64,000 nucleotides of DNA from Steinernema hermaphroditum (taxonomy: Eukaryota; Nematoda; Chromadorea; Rhabditida; Steinernematidae), in contig CM059623.1 of NCBI GenBank assembly GCA_030435675.1, forward strand, positions 13,548,092-13,612,091, written 5' to 3'. The position numbers and the translations under genes were made by a program. Shown here piece after piece: positions 22,942 through 33,559 of the stretch (position 1 is the stretch's first letter; each line of letters starts with the position of its first letter). The notes under the pieces are model-generated. The model searched no databases. It was given only the letters and a program-made list of their open reading frames with translations, and had not been told where the DNA came from.

Positions 22942-25159
22942 AATCTTTTGATTTTTCCTCCTATAAGTTTTCTATAGTAATGTTTCTAACTAAAATTTAA
23001 GGTTTTCATATTGTTCTCTATTTTCATTTGTTTTGAAAAATCAAGATGCTATTCTATTTTTAAAAATTGTGCTTAGCAATTGCTGTCATTAATCAGCGCC
23101 GTATTTCCTCTGTTTAGACCTAGTGATATCGTGTAGACTGAACGAGAATACGACCGCACTGTCGGTTCACTCTCTCATTCGTTCCTTGCAGACAGATAAC
23201 CATCAGGCAGACAGTGCCTACCTCTGCTTCGACCAAACTCTTAAACTAAACCCGTTTTCCCACGCGCACCACAAAGAAACCTTCCCCCTGCTTCTCACCT
23301 TCCCACCGGCAGCTGAACTTTCGACCCCCGCGCAACGGAGAGCAGGTGAAACCGGACGCTCGACCGTAAACCGTCCAACTTGGGAATTCATGCGGTTTTA
23401 TGCGTTATCCTATTGTCACGGCAACGCCCCCGCATCCATCGATCACCAACCCTTCCTTCCAGAAAGTAGTCGTCCTCGTGGCGCGCCCTAAAATCCAAGT
23501 TTTTGACGGTTCCACTCTCGCCTTCTCGGCTCTGTGTAGTTTGGTTCGATCTGTTCGCTGAACGCGTTCCCCTACCCGGGAACTTTCACTGTCGACGTCA
23601 ACGGCGCTTCGTTTGGCTAAGCGGGCGCGCAGTGCTGTTGCGTCACAATCGCTGTAATTTATGGTCCGAGGCACGAAAGGGAAATTTGCGCAAACAATTG
23701 CGTCTTTTGTCCCGATGCTGTCGGCTAAAGAAGACTCATGTACAGGTTTTACACGCGTGAAACCGGTGTTGAGGATGAGCAACTCGATGATATCAATTCA
23801 ACAGATGTGCTTCCAAATTTTCAGAGGGCCAAGCTATGGAATTTGCTTTGTTTAGGCGCCGTTCTGTTTTCTACATACTCTCACATTCCATTTCATTGTC
23901 CAATTAGCACTTCGACCGGCGCAGTATGTGGTTCGAGGTCGGTTATGCGAAAGTATGTAGACCTCCAAAGAGCACATTCGAAGACGGTCCATTGACGACT
24001 TCAGGGAATGAGGCTGATGGTTTTGATATGGATATTATATGATCTGTCCAAATCGTGTAATACATGCATAAGAGGATCTATGATCTTTGCATAAACGAGT
24101 CAACGCTTGTTTCCCCCCAAAAATAGGTGCTCTTCCTGTGTCGTTTGTGTTTGGTCTTTTCGAACTGTCTTGACCAAGATGTCAAAAATCATTCGCCATC
24201 TTCTGACAGCCATACATTATAACTTTGGGGCATGTTTTAGTCATGAATCACTGTTCTCTACTGCTCGCTCTATAAACATTCCAAAACAAGAATGGAGCGA
24301 ACTTACTGAACACCGACGTCTTTACTTGGCACTTGTTCTTATGTTGCCCCTTTAAGATCCTTTTTCGAGATGCCAAACAAGCACTTAAAAAAGGACGTAT
24401 AGTCCGTGATCTGTATAGTGTGCAGCAGTAGTTTAATCGCTTATCCAAGACAGTCGTAATTTGCGAAACCAGTCGTCTTGAATGTCGCCTCGAGCTGCTT
24501 AAGGTCAGCCGTTTAGCGAACTCTGACAATTAAACTCGTTTTCGAGAGGCCAAGATTACAAGCGTACTTACGTAGATATCGGGAGTACCTGTAATCAAGC
24601 GTTCCAAACAACAATATTAGGGCAGTACACTTGGTAATTTCCTTTATTTCAATCTTAAATGCTTCATAGGACATATACAGCAATTTCCACTTCAAATCTA
24701 AGTGGTGAGAAGGTGTAGAATTATCTTGATATCGGAAGCAATCGGCTTCAAAAATTTCGGCTACTGGTCATAAACGTTCGCTTAAAAATAAGTGATCCAA
24801 GAAGCGCTGAGCTAATCCTTCAAAAGCCGACTGAAATGTGTCTTCAGCAATACGATTTCCAACTAACTACGTGCCTTCAATTCATTTACGAGAAAGTTTT
24901 TGCTCCCACTTTAACGCTACGACCCATAACTCATGTCTACTTTGAACTCACTGAACCGAACGATCACGGGTACGAGCGAATTACGTGAAAGAGATCTTTA
25001 CGCACTCCCTACGTGCGTTTCGGAAGTTTGACGTGGAAAGCGGAGCGTGTTCGGGCAAAGGTCGCTCTCTTTGTTTCTTTGTTTTTGCATAATGGAAATT
25101 TTTCGTCGAGATACCAATAAATACAGTTAAAAGTGATATTAAGTGGATCCACAAAAGCG
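22942..25159. other. Gene-poor region
   Basis: No gene is supported. A GC-rich island lies at about 23270-23640 and the rest is AT-rich. Open frames of 80-125 codons lack any domain or codon pattern I can recognise. Confidence 0.35.
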
Positions 25160-25301
25160 ACTCTTATCGACCAAACGTCTACTGCTGCTGCGACAGACAT
25201 GAAAAGACCATTCGAATTTATCATTTGTCGCAAACAGCGATCGCAGAATCGGTCGGTCGATAAGCTGTCTCATCAATGGAAAGGCAGAAAGCAGACTCGA
25301 C

Positions 25302-25374
25302 GCCCGGTTAGCTCAGTCGGTAGAGCACCAGACTCTTAATCTGGCTGTCGCGGGTTCGAGCCCCGCATCGGGCT
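25302..25374 (+). tRNA. tRNA-Lys(CTT)
   Basis: Intact 73-nt cloverleaf, same sequence as 16353 and 16628 but on the plus strand. Its flanks are duplicated at the interrupted locus 22368-22941, making it the natural empty-site reference for that insertion. Confidence 0.97.
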
Positions 25375-26169
25375 AATCTTTTGATTTTTCCTCCTATAAG
25401 TTTGCTCTGTCGAATACGGTGCTTACAAATCAGTTGCAACCATCAAACCACATTGTGCTTTTATCTCTATGGATAGACTATAGGGGACACCACTGATTTT
25501 GCTGGTTCTATGTTCGAATGCCTGACATTTGTCCCTTTTGGACAAGTGTTCTCTGTCTCCCATTTACCACGTTCTTTGAATCGTCCATCTGCTGCCCTAA
25601 TAATGTATAAGGTGTGTCAAAAAACCCCTTTGCCTATTTCTGTGAACCAATAGGGTGAGAGTCGTAATAACTTGTAGTAGGTAGACATAAACAAAGTAGA
25701 CACATTAAGACAGGATACTTATGTCAGTCCACATGGTCACCTTCTATCAGGACCATTCTGTCGCAAGAACTGACCAATGGTACTATGAGAAACCACCTTT
25801 TTCTGCAAAATCTAATATCCATAAGCTGTTCAAACATCATCTTGCACCAACGCCTTCTCGCAACCAACAAACTACTTTCTCCACGCTTCCAGTCCTGCAA
25901 CTAACGCAAACATCCGGTTTTCACGTGCGCGCCGTCCGTTTTTCCTCGAGTGCAATTGCGCGAATATTAGCCGAGTCCAGTGACGCGGCACCCAACTCGT
26001 CGAACTCGTCCGCTCCCGTTCTGGACACCCCCGGCGACGGGTTGTGCAAGCGGCGCCGCCTAAACCGGTCTTCCCCACGTTGTAACCGAGCGCGCCCCGA
26101 GATTTGCCAAATATGGCGCGGCGACGTTGTTGATGAATGGCGCTAATCTTTGAAGGAACCTGCAGGACC
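25375..26169. other. Upstream region of the CX-like membrane gene
   Basis: No gene. Near 25612 the words AAGGTGTGTCAAAAAACCCC resemble the outer end of a mariner-like element but nothing follows. 25920-26160 is a GC-rich island directly in front of the gene at 26170 and probably contains its promoter. Confidence 0.35.
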
Positions 26170-27247
26170 ATGCGGCGGTCGCTTCTCTCCTTCGCTCTCG
26201 CCTTCTTTGTCGGATCGGCAACGGCGGTTTGGGACGAGCCGACGCCGGTCAGCCACCTGACGAGGAAACCCGTCACATGGGGCGACAAGAACTACGGACA
26301 GTGGTGCAGGAACTACGAAACCAACGTGTGAGTTGTTTGTTTCTTCGGGTTCTGAATGAATTGGATGATACGTGATGGGTGGAGAAAGGCTATTTCGCAA
26401 TTGTTTACTTCTTATCAAAGAGAAAACATAAGGTCCCGCCGAGATTTGAACTCGGGTCGCAGGATTCAGAGTCCTGAGTGCTAACCGCTACACCACGGGA
26501 CCACTGAGTGTACATATAGTCGGCGGTCACTAGTGGCGACTCTCGACTTCTCTTTGTTTAAGCAACGCGGCGACTCTGTTGTTGCCGGTTATACTGTTTG
26601 AGAATCAGGTGGCCGAATGGGGGCATAGCTCAGTGGCAGAGCATTCGACTGCAGATCGAGAGGTCACCGGTTCAAATCCGGTTGCTCCCTATGTTTTTTG
26701 CTTTGTCCTAATCTATCAAACCGCGTGAAGTTTTTGAGCCAAACCTGGCAAAGGGGAATGCGTCAAGTTCTATCTATAAACGACGCCAAAAAATTTTGAC
26801 GAGAGTGGGATTCGAACCCACGCCTCCGAAGAGACTGGTGCCTTAAACCAGCGCCTTAGACCGCTCGGCCATCTCGCCGGCCATCTTTCCTCACTTCCTC
26901 GGATATAGGCGAGCATACCGACCGATCGTTTTTGGCCCCTTCAAAACTTGTACCGTATCCATTGTAGACACAGACAATGTCCCGAAGCGTCATTCGCCCA
27001 CTGGTACACCTGCTGCGGTCCTGACCGGACAGAATGCTGCTTCGGCATCCAGCCGTGGGTTTACGTCATCGCCGGTGCCATCTTAGCGGTAACGCCTTGT
27101 TTCATCTTGTCTCTTCAAGAAAAAGGGTTGTTTTAGGTCGCTTTCATAACCACGATCTTCTATACTCTTCTTCAAATGAATCTCGTTTTTCCTCAGCAGA
27201 AGGAGAAGCATGCCGACACTGCGTATGAAATCGTCAATAGGATATGA
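26170..27247 (+). CDS. Small secreted-type single-pass membrane protein with a cysteine module
   Basis: Exons 26170-26327, 26968-27088, 27137-27247 give 129 residues. It has a signal peptide (MRRSLLSFALAFFVGSATA), a short extracellular part with six cysteines (W-C-R-N-Y, then HRQCPEASF, then HWYTCCGPDRTECCF), one membrane helix (WVYVIAGAILAVAFITTIFY) and a basic/polar tail. The YxCCGxxxxxCCF pattern just before the helix recalls the CX module of nematode membrane proteins, but I am not certain of the family. Function unknown. The splice phases fit throughout. The 640-nt first intron contains three complete tRNA genes (Gln, Cys, Leu), with the outer two on the opposite strand. ATTAAA/AATAAA signals lie at about 27340-27355. 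Confidence 0.75.
26431..26502 (-). tRNA. tRNA-Gln(CTG)
   Basis: A 72-nt cloverleaf: acceptor GGTCCCG/CGGGACC, D-arm TGGTGTAGCGGTTAGCA, anticodon stem AGGAC/ATCCT region with CTG, T-arm CCGAG-TTCAAAT-CTCGG. It lies inside intron 1 of the gene at 26170, antisense to it. Confidence 0.96.
26619..26690 (+). tRNA. tRNA-Cys(GCA)
   Basis: A 72-nt cloverleaf: acceptor GGGGGCA/TGCTCCC, D-arm TAGCTCAGTGGCAGAGCA, anticodon loop with GCA between TCGAC and ATCGA, T-arm ACCGG-TTCAAAT-CCGGT. Nested in intron 1 of the gene at 26170, on the same strand. Confidence 0.97.
26797..26878 (-). tRNA. tRNA-Leu(AAG)
   Basis: Same 82-nt sequence as the copy at 18621. Nested in intron 1 of the gene at 26170, antisense to it. 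Confidence 0.97.
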
Positions 27248-28278
27248 CGACGGGACGATGATGACAAACCGATACACCTCGCCGATCTTGTAAATACGCC
27301 TTCATCAAGTGCCAAAATCCATAGTTTTATGAGAATGTAATTAAAGATTAATAAAAGTAGCTTGCAATAGTCTCAACGTGTTTGACGGTCTGACGACAAG
27401 CTCTGTGGTTGTTGTGAGTGTTCCGGCCTCGAGAGGGAATTGGGACACCCGGAAGCCCCTCTACCGCTCACAACAAGGTGTCCGACGCCAAGAATCCAGC
27501 TGCGTGAGAAGTCACCCAGAAGGCCTCTGACACTTTACCGGCAAAGAGGTAACTTCCGAATCAGGAACCCATCCCTCCGAAGCACCCCTTCGGTTTCATG
27601 CGTAATGCCTTTGATTCATGAAATAAGGTCAAAGTCAATAGTAGCTCGTGCAAGAGAATAAACCTATGTGATGAGTGCAAGATTTCTGGAATTGCAAGAA
27701 TGCGGAAAGATGAATCTTTGAAGGTCGAAAACACTGAACTGCGAATGATCAAAAGAGCAGAGATTCTGCGGCATTGGCGAGTGCGTGGAAGTGATTGATG
27801 AAAGTGAGATAGTGAGACCGATCTTGCGATCTTCGGTTCTGCTGGCTGTTGATCTACCGGTTTTGCAGACGGTCCAGTGGTGCTGCAAGAACACGTGGGG
27901 AAGGTCATAAATGAACCCTTTTGGATGAAGCCTAATTTGAAGAAAATCCGTTTAATACATAGCAAATACGTAACTTTTTCACTCTTCTGTATCATCAACA
28001 TCGTAGGCTGTGGTTCACCTTGCAGGGCGGATGGTGGGTACAGCCACTGGTCACAGAAAACTGGGAAGTCTTTCATCTTGTAGGGCGGGTGGTCCCTTTT
28101 TGGTCCCAAGTTCTAAAGTAAAAGAATTGCACTGTAACGAGGGAATCCCGAAAAAAACTCGATAACTGGAGATGCACTTTTATGTCTGAGAACGCTTCAT
28201 CAGACAGCCTAGATCCTGAGGTCTCCCCTGCAAGCAAAATGTCTATCCAGACACCTCATTCCTTCCATCCCTTCATCG
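27248..28278. other. Spacer with a candidate hairpin and an antisense open frame
   Basis: Past the 3' end of the CX-like gene there is a 68-nt nested hairpin (27409-27476, listed separately). A 182-codon open frame runs on the minus strand (28109-27561) but begins with TTG and has no recognised domain. The next gene's promoter should lie near 28100-28270. Confidence 0.35.
27409..27476. ncRNA. Candidate structured RNA hairpin
   Basis: A perfect 10-bp stem TTGTTGTGAG/CTCACAACAA encloses a second perfect 6-bp stem TTCCGG/CCGGAA, with a 22-nt apical loop and an asymmetric 2/12-nt internal loop. It matches no RNA family I know and could be chance. Confidence 0.25.
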
Positions 28279-30204
28279 ATGAATCGGTTCGGAATTGCGT
28301 TCTTGTTCACCTTCTTCGTTTCGGCCCTGTCGTGCTGGTCGCTACCGTAACGCTTTCAATTCTTTTCTTTCCTCACAGTTCTTTAGGGAAGGCTACCAGT
28401 GCATCGACCATTTACAAAACAAACCTTCGGACTACGGTATCGTCGATGAAGATGAGCCGATTCTTCTTCACATGGTCAACAAGGACTGTGGCAATAAGTG
28501 AGTTTATCTTGGCAAGCTAATCATATATGACCCGTTCAGGCCGGCTTGCATCTGTGTGAAGGCGAATCAACTCTTCGTTACAGAGGAATTTGACGAAATC
28601 TGCTACCCCTACGCGTCGATTTGCGCAGCTTTAAGTCGCTATTCGGATGCCCCCTTCCCGGAAGACGGAGGGCATTTCAACGACAGTCCCCTAACGTAAG
28701 GCTTCATCTTCTTTTGCTCTCTAGATCTCCTTCTACAGATACTATATCGACATACCGACCACTTTCAACGCCAGCAAGACCGAGCATCACGTTTTGAAGC
28801 TCAGAAAAGCGGTAAGATGGAGATGGAACGTAGTTTGTTACGCTTTTTAGGGCCTCATCGAGTATCAGGAAGTAACGAAGGCAGATTGGGCCAAGAACGT
28901 CTGGGCAGCGCAGAAGAATAAACCCAAATCCTACAAGCACTACACGCTGGCCGTGCAGCTGGGACCGCTGATCACGACCACCGGCTATGTGGAGGGCGAA
29001 AAGAAGCCGAGAACGATCGTTAGAATGTGGCAGCCGACGTCGTCAAAGCTGTGCTCGGAGGCGATCAAAGTGGTGAGTGGAGAATGAAGTGGATTTGGAT
29101 CTAGTCGATGGATTTAGAATAATCTTCTGGAAGGGCACTTCTATATGGATCCGATGGTTTGATTTCCAGGAAATAAATGAGTTTATTACTTTTGTTTGGG
29201 GATCTGCTGACTACATTTAGTTATCAGTGTCTTTTTCTAAAGATCTTGCTCCACTGCCGGCCGGATGCAGGACGGAATCTGTACGTGATTGCATGGTGCA
29301 AAAGCTTGTCTAGACAGATCGGCTTCGACGCCCCCATTTGATCCCCTGTCGACCTTTCCGCCCGGTCGGTCCATCGTCCACCGATGTGTTTCTCTTCCTT
29401 CTTTATTCTTGTATTCTTGGTCGCTTCCACGAGAACAGCGAAGATCGAAGTCGACCCTCTTCATCTGCTCCAAAAAGAAGGACCGATATGGAAGAAGTAA
29501 GTTCCTATCACATAGCCGATCCAATTTTCTTTTTTCAGCTTGAAGTACCAACCGGTCTCCGCATTCTGGAGCAAAAAGCCGGGCTTCTACTTCGCCATCC
29601 AGCCCATGTTCGTCTTTCCCAACGCGCTGTCGAAACGCTGTGGCGAAAAGTTGTACGTTTCCGGCATGTCTTGCCGTAATCCTCTTCTTCTTTCAGCTCC
29701 TGTCTCTGCTACGAAGCCGTCAACGTCGACAGGTTCCTCTCCACATCGCGGTGTCCTGAAGGATTTGCCTCCGTCTGCTTCCGTGTTAACAAAGGAGTGA
29801 TGGAAGTACATGTCCCTGGAAATGCAGCAGACTTGGAAACAAAGGAAGGCCTTCCGCCCTTGACACCCTTCAACATTCCCCACGCGTTGGAGCTGCATCT
29901 GAATGTATGTGGAGATGCCTAATGTCTAATCTTTCTCTTCCAGGGCGAAGACATCACACTCATACATGGATATAGCTCCGTTGGCGTTCCAATGCCGATG
30001 TTTAAGTACTTCTACGGGTATCGCGAGCACTCCGACGTCCCCGAGCCGATCGTCCGTTTAAGCACCGCCGGATGTCAGTCGGGTCTTCGTTTGGTGAGCC
30101 AAAAACCTCTTGTTGCGTGCGTCATGTGCTTTTTTTAGTTCGGTTTCGCCCATGGAACAATCTACAGTCAGCCGTTCAGCAAGAGACGGAAGAAGAACAT
30201 ATAA
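28279..30204 (+). CDS. Secreted protein with two related four-cysteine modules, function unknown
   Basis: Exons 28279-28346, 28387-28497, 28540-28695, 28739-28811, 28851-29072, 29243-29280, 29434-29496, 29539-29652, 29697-29904, 29944-30093, 30139-30204 give 422 residues; all phases join. A signal peptide (MNRFGIAFLFTFFVSALSC) has no later membrane helix, so it is probably secreted or lumenal. Two segments share C-G-x-K-x-x-C-x-C, about 15-18 residues, C, 4-6 residues, A-S-(I/V)-C: DCGNKPACIC to YASICAAL, and RCGEKLSCLC to FASVCFRV. I know of no named domain. The tail is basic (SKRRKKNI). The acceptor at 28387 lies 8 nt behind a nearer CAG that would shift the frame. The two small exons at 29243 and 29434 are the least certain. 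Confidence 0.75.
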
Positions 30205-30687
30205 TCTGCTTTTCGATCAATAAAGATATTGTCCACCTTCTTGCCCTTCTTGTCTGCTCGAGAACTAGTTCGATGGGAAAAACAGCCACAACAGTTCTGT
30301 AATGTTGTGCAATTGGATGGGTTGAAAAGAACCAGTATCCACAGACAAAGTGATGAGGCGGGCTGGCGCGTCTTCTCAAGGGTCGCCTCGCAACTCTTGC
30401 CGTCCAGAGCCCTCAAAGTTACTCACTGCAATCTCTATCTTCCAATCCACGCTTGAGGATTCGAAAGCGGAGCTAGGGGCAATAAGGTTGGTTGTTTTGG
30501 GCATCCGCAAGGCGATTCTGGACATCCAAGCCCCTCTTCATGGTTATCCCCTTCGCCCCATCACACTTCGTGTCGAGACCAAGCCCGCCGGAGTCGAGAC
30601 CACCCCCGTTTTCGGCGAAGTTTCTCGCTTTTCCACTACTCTTTTCCGCGTTTTCTGTCCGTGCACCGACTAAACCTAATTTCCAGA
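30205..30687. other. Spacer before PDE12
   Basis: Contains the AATAAA polyadenylation signal of the preceding gene (about 30219) and no further gene. Size and orientation would allow an operon-like arrangement, but no separate promoter or U-rich element stands out. Confidence 0.4.
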
Positions 30688-33012
30688 ATGGCGTTGAACA
30701 GTTATTTGCGTAACTTCAGGCTAGGACGACTGCTGGCTTCGCTGAAGATGGCGATGAGTCAGCCGCGACGTCCGCAAGAAGTCACACGGACTCCCATCGC
30801 TCAGCCGCATTTCACGCCTAGGGAGACTGTCCTCATATGGCCTCTGAAAGCATTCGCGTAAGTTCGTCTCCCTGTGAATGCTCTAATCCGTTTTGTTTTC
30901 AGAAATGACTCCAATCCATCCGTCAGGATTCTGATGGTGGTGGAGGACGCGGAGAACAGGCTTATCGAGGTGGAAATGAAGCGACCGCCGTACGATAAAT
31001 TGGAAATATTTGAGAAGAAGCTGTACGCGAAGATCTACGGCACCGAAGACGTCATGCAAAACGGATTGATTCCGAGCGGAGTCGACGAGCAAGCGACTCT
31101 CTATGAAATGCTTTGCAGCGAACAAATCAACGAAATCGTCGTGAAAGGACGAAGATATAGGCTCGTTCACGATCCTCCTGACGTGCTGGTGAACGTGGAG
31201 CTGCGTGCGAAGATCGGCACTATTTTGATGCCTCATTTGAAGGTTGACGACTTTCTGAAGGTGCGAGAGTTCACGTGGTTTGCCGGCGAACCGGAGCGCG
31301 GGAATCGGCTTCCGCCGATTTACAGAGGTGAGTTATCCACCGGGAATTGTGATTAGTTTCTTTGTGGAGTTTATGTTCACACCGACCGCTTGTTCGAGAC
31401 ATAGAGAAAGCGATTCTACTAGATTGCAACCGCTAATTTATAGACATCAGATAGAAGTGATTCTGTTGCAGTGGGACCGCTCCTCTACAAAAATTAGATT
31501 GTGTCTGAACGCAAAAACAGTTTCGTCTATGTCTGTTGTTGCTCTAGAGATTCTTGTACTTAAAAATTTTTGATCCTGAACATCATAGTATGCCTACAGG
31601 CGAGCTTGAGACGTTAACTCCTAATCTCCAGGGGCTTAGTGATCCTTTCGGAAATCACCCTTTTCCCACTTTCAGATGGCCACAACCAAATCCAAGTCTT
31701 CTCCTGGAACAAAATCCATAGTGGCCGATTTCTCGAGCTACTCCCCGAGCACCAAGGCAAGACCATCGCTGTTGTAGCAGATCTGGGAGTCGACGCCGTG
31801 GCCAAGGGCTTTATGCTTAGACAACCGATTGAAGCAGCCACAGAATCGCCGTTCATCTTCGAAGAGCGTCAGAAGAAATACTGTAGTGAGGAGGCTCCTC
31901 CAGGACAGTAAGCACTCCCTCATTTGTCGCCATCATATCTGTCACGTTTTGTAGATACCGTATAGTCGACTACAACGTGCTGGCACATATTTATGCAAAG
32001 CCGCGAAAAGGCAAACCTCTTTTCTTCCCTTACTGTAGCGAAGAAACCATCTCCGACGACGTGCGCTATCCAATCATCCTGAAGGAACTGAAGGGGTACA
32101 ATGCGGACTTGTTCTTCCTTCAAGAAGTCGACAAGAAGCTGTACGAGAGCTACTTATGCCACTTCTTCGAGGATCTCGGCTTTGGCTCGTCGTTCGTTGA
32201 GAAAGAAACCACGCGAGGCAATGGAACTCCACAGTTGATGAGGGAAGGCGTCGTCATCGCATTTAATAAGAGGAAATTCGCGTAAGTTTCATCGATTTTC
32301 TGAACACCTGATCCTTGAAACCTTTCAGTTTCGAAAAGGAATACAAAACACAATTGGCCAACTATGTAGCGGAAGAAACTAACAATGACGTCATGAAATG
32401 CCTCGAAAGTGACAGGATACTCAAGGAGAAGCTGCTAACGCGTAATAACATCGCCCTGGTACGGCTACATCTGTTCCATTTCTATACATGCATCTATTAC
32501 AGGTCGTAGCTTTGAAAGAACTCTCCTCCGATAAAACAATCATTGCTGCCAGTACACATCTCTTCTTCGATCCTGCCTACGAGAACATAAAGATCATTCA
32601 GGCCGTGCTCTGCTCACGATTCATCGATTCCGTGAGAAGGAACTACGAAGACAGCAAAACGCGAACGATCTTTGGCGGCGACTTGAATTCAACTCCCAAG
32701 AGCGCCGTGGTGAAGTTCTTCGAAGAGGGACGAGTCACAGAGGACAGCGAATGTTGGAAGAGTGGCGACGCGCGCGGCAGTTTCGAAACGAATTCGCTGA
32801 AGTACTACAGTCTCTGTGGATCGCCGGGTAACACTAATGTCACAGGCGGATTCAAAGGATGCCTCGACTACGTCTTCGGCTGCCAGAATGTCCAGTCAGT
32901 ACGGGTTGTACCATTGCCAGAAGAAGAGCTCGTCACACGATTTACTGCTTTACCGTCGCCTATAGCTCCCAGTGATCATTTGGCGCTTGTTTGTGATGTT
33001 AAAATTCTATGA
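30688..33012 (+). CDS. PDE12: 2',5'-phosphodiesterase 12 (PDE12-like, EEP nuclease family)
   Basis: Exons 30688-30857, 30903-31327, 31676-31907, 31955-32281, 32329-32458, 32503-33012 give 597 residues (human PDE12 has 609). The enzyme family removes 2'-5' oligoadenylate and poly(A), mainly in mitochondria. The C-terminal half has the EEP catalytic landmarks: RIVDYNVLAHIY, DLFFLQEVDKK, TIIAASTHLFFDP, FGGDLNSTPKSAV, GCLDYVFG and the final SDHLALVCDV. The N-terminal half is a family-specific region. The short basic N-terminus (NSYLRNFRLGRLLASLKMAM) could serve as a mitochondrial presequence. The ATG is preceded by ATTTCCAGA, a likely trans-splice acceptor. Sec10 follows 543 bp downstream. Confidence 0.92.
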
Positions 33013-33555
33013 GTATTGAAAAAAATTCTACGGGTTTCGCATGACGATGAAAGATAAAGTTGCATTTATACTTCTCGCTCGGTGGTTGGGGTGTCAGTAC
33101 CATTCCTCTTCGGATTACTCATCGTGTGATTTGTGACGTGATGACTTCCTCAGCGTCGTAATACTGATCTCCAGGAGCATACCGTATGTTTTAAGAGGTT
33201 TTGCAGACGCTCGTGGAAGGGGTCCCGTTACAATAACTTTCCTACAGTAGCAGTTCTATGCAGAGTTGTTCAGCTGCGCTCCGTCATTCTGTCAGAAATG
33301 TGACTCAAGAGCTTTACGACCGGTCACACGTTCAGCAGCAGCATCTGACGATGAGTGAGGGCTATTCGCTGCAAGTGAGACCAAACTGTCTAGTTCAGCA
33401 TTTGGCGGAGACTGCAACTGTCTCATCTTGTCTGTATCTCGTTTCAAGTAAAATTTGCGCGTTTGTTAGAACATCCTTCTTGTGTTGCGCCGTGATTTCC
33501 GTCGTACAATTTGTGAGCATCTCATGCATTTGCGTTCCTTTTTCAGTATTATGAA
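33013..33555. other. Spacer between PDE12 and Sec10
   Basis: No gene. Ends in TTTTTCAG directly before the Sec10 leader. Confidence 0.4.
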
Positions 33556-33559
33556 ATGA
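33551..33559 (+). promoter_or_regulatory. Two-codon upstream ORF overlapping the Sec10 start
   Basis: ATG AAA TGA at 33551-33559 lies four bases behind the TTTCAG acceptor and its stop TGA overlaps the Sec10 ATG at 33556 (AATGAGC). If the message is trans-spliced here, ribosomes would meet this minimal uORF first. An in-frame second ATG at 33565 could also serve as start. Confidence 0.5.

Noticed and set aside
25612..25640. Mariner-like terminal word GGTGTGTCAAAAAACCCC
   Set aside because: No matching inverted end and no transposase fragment follows, so too little to call an element.
25721..26146. 141-codon plus-strand open frame before the CX-like gene
   Set aside because: Crosses from AT-rich to GC-rich DNA without protein-like pattern; ends in the probable promoter of the next gene.
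27561..28109. 182-codon minus-strand open frame that can also be read as two exons
   Set aside because: No ATG at its head (starts TTG), no recognisable domain, antisense between two well-modelled plus-strand genes. Kept only as a remark in the spacer entry.
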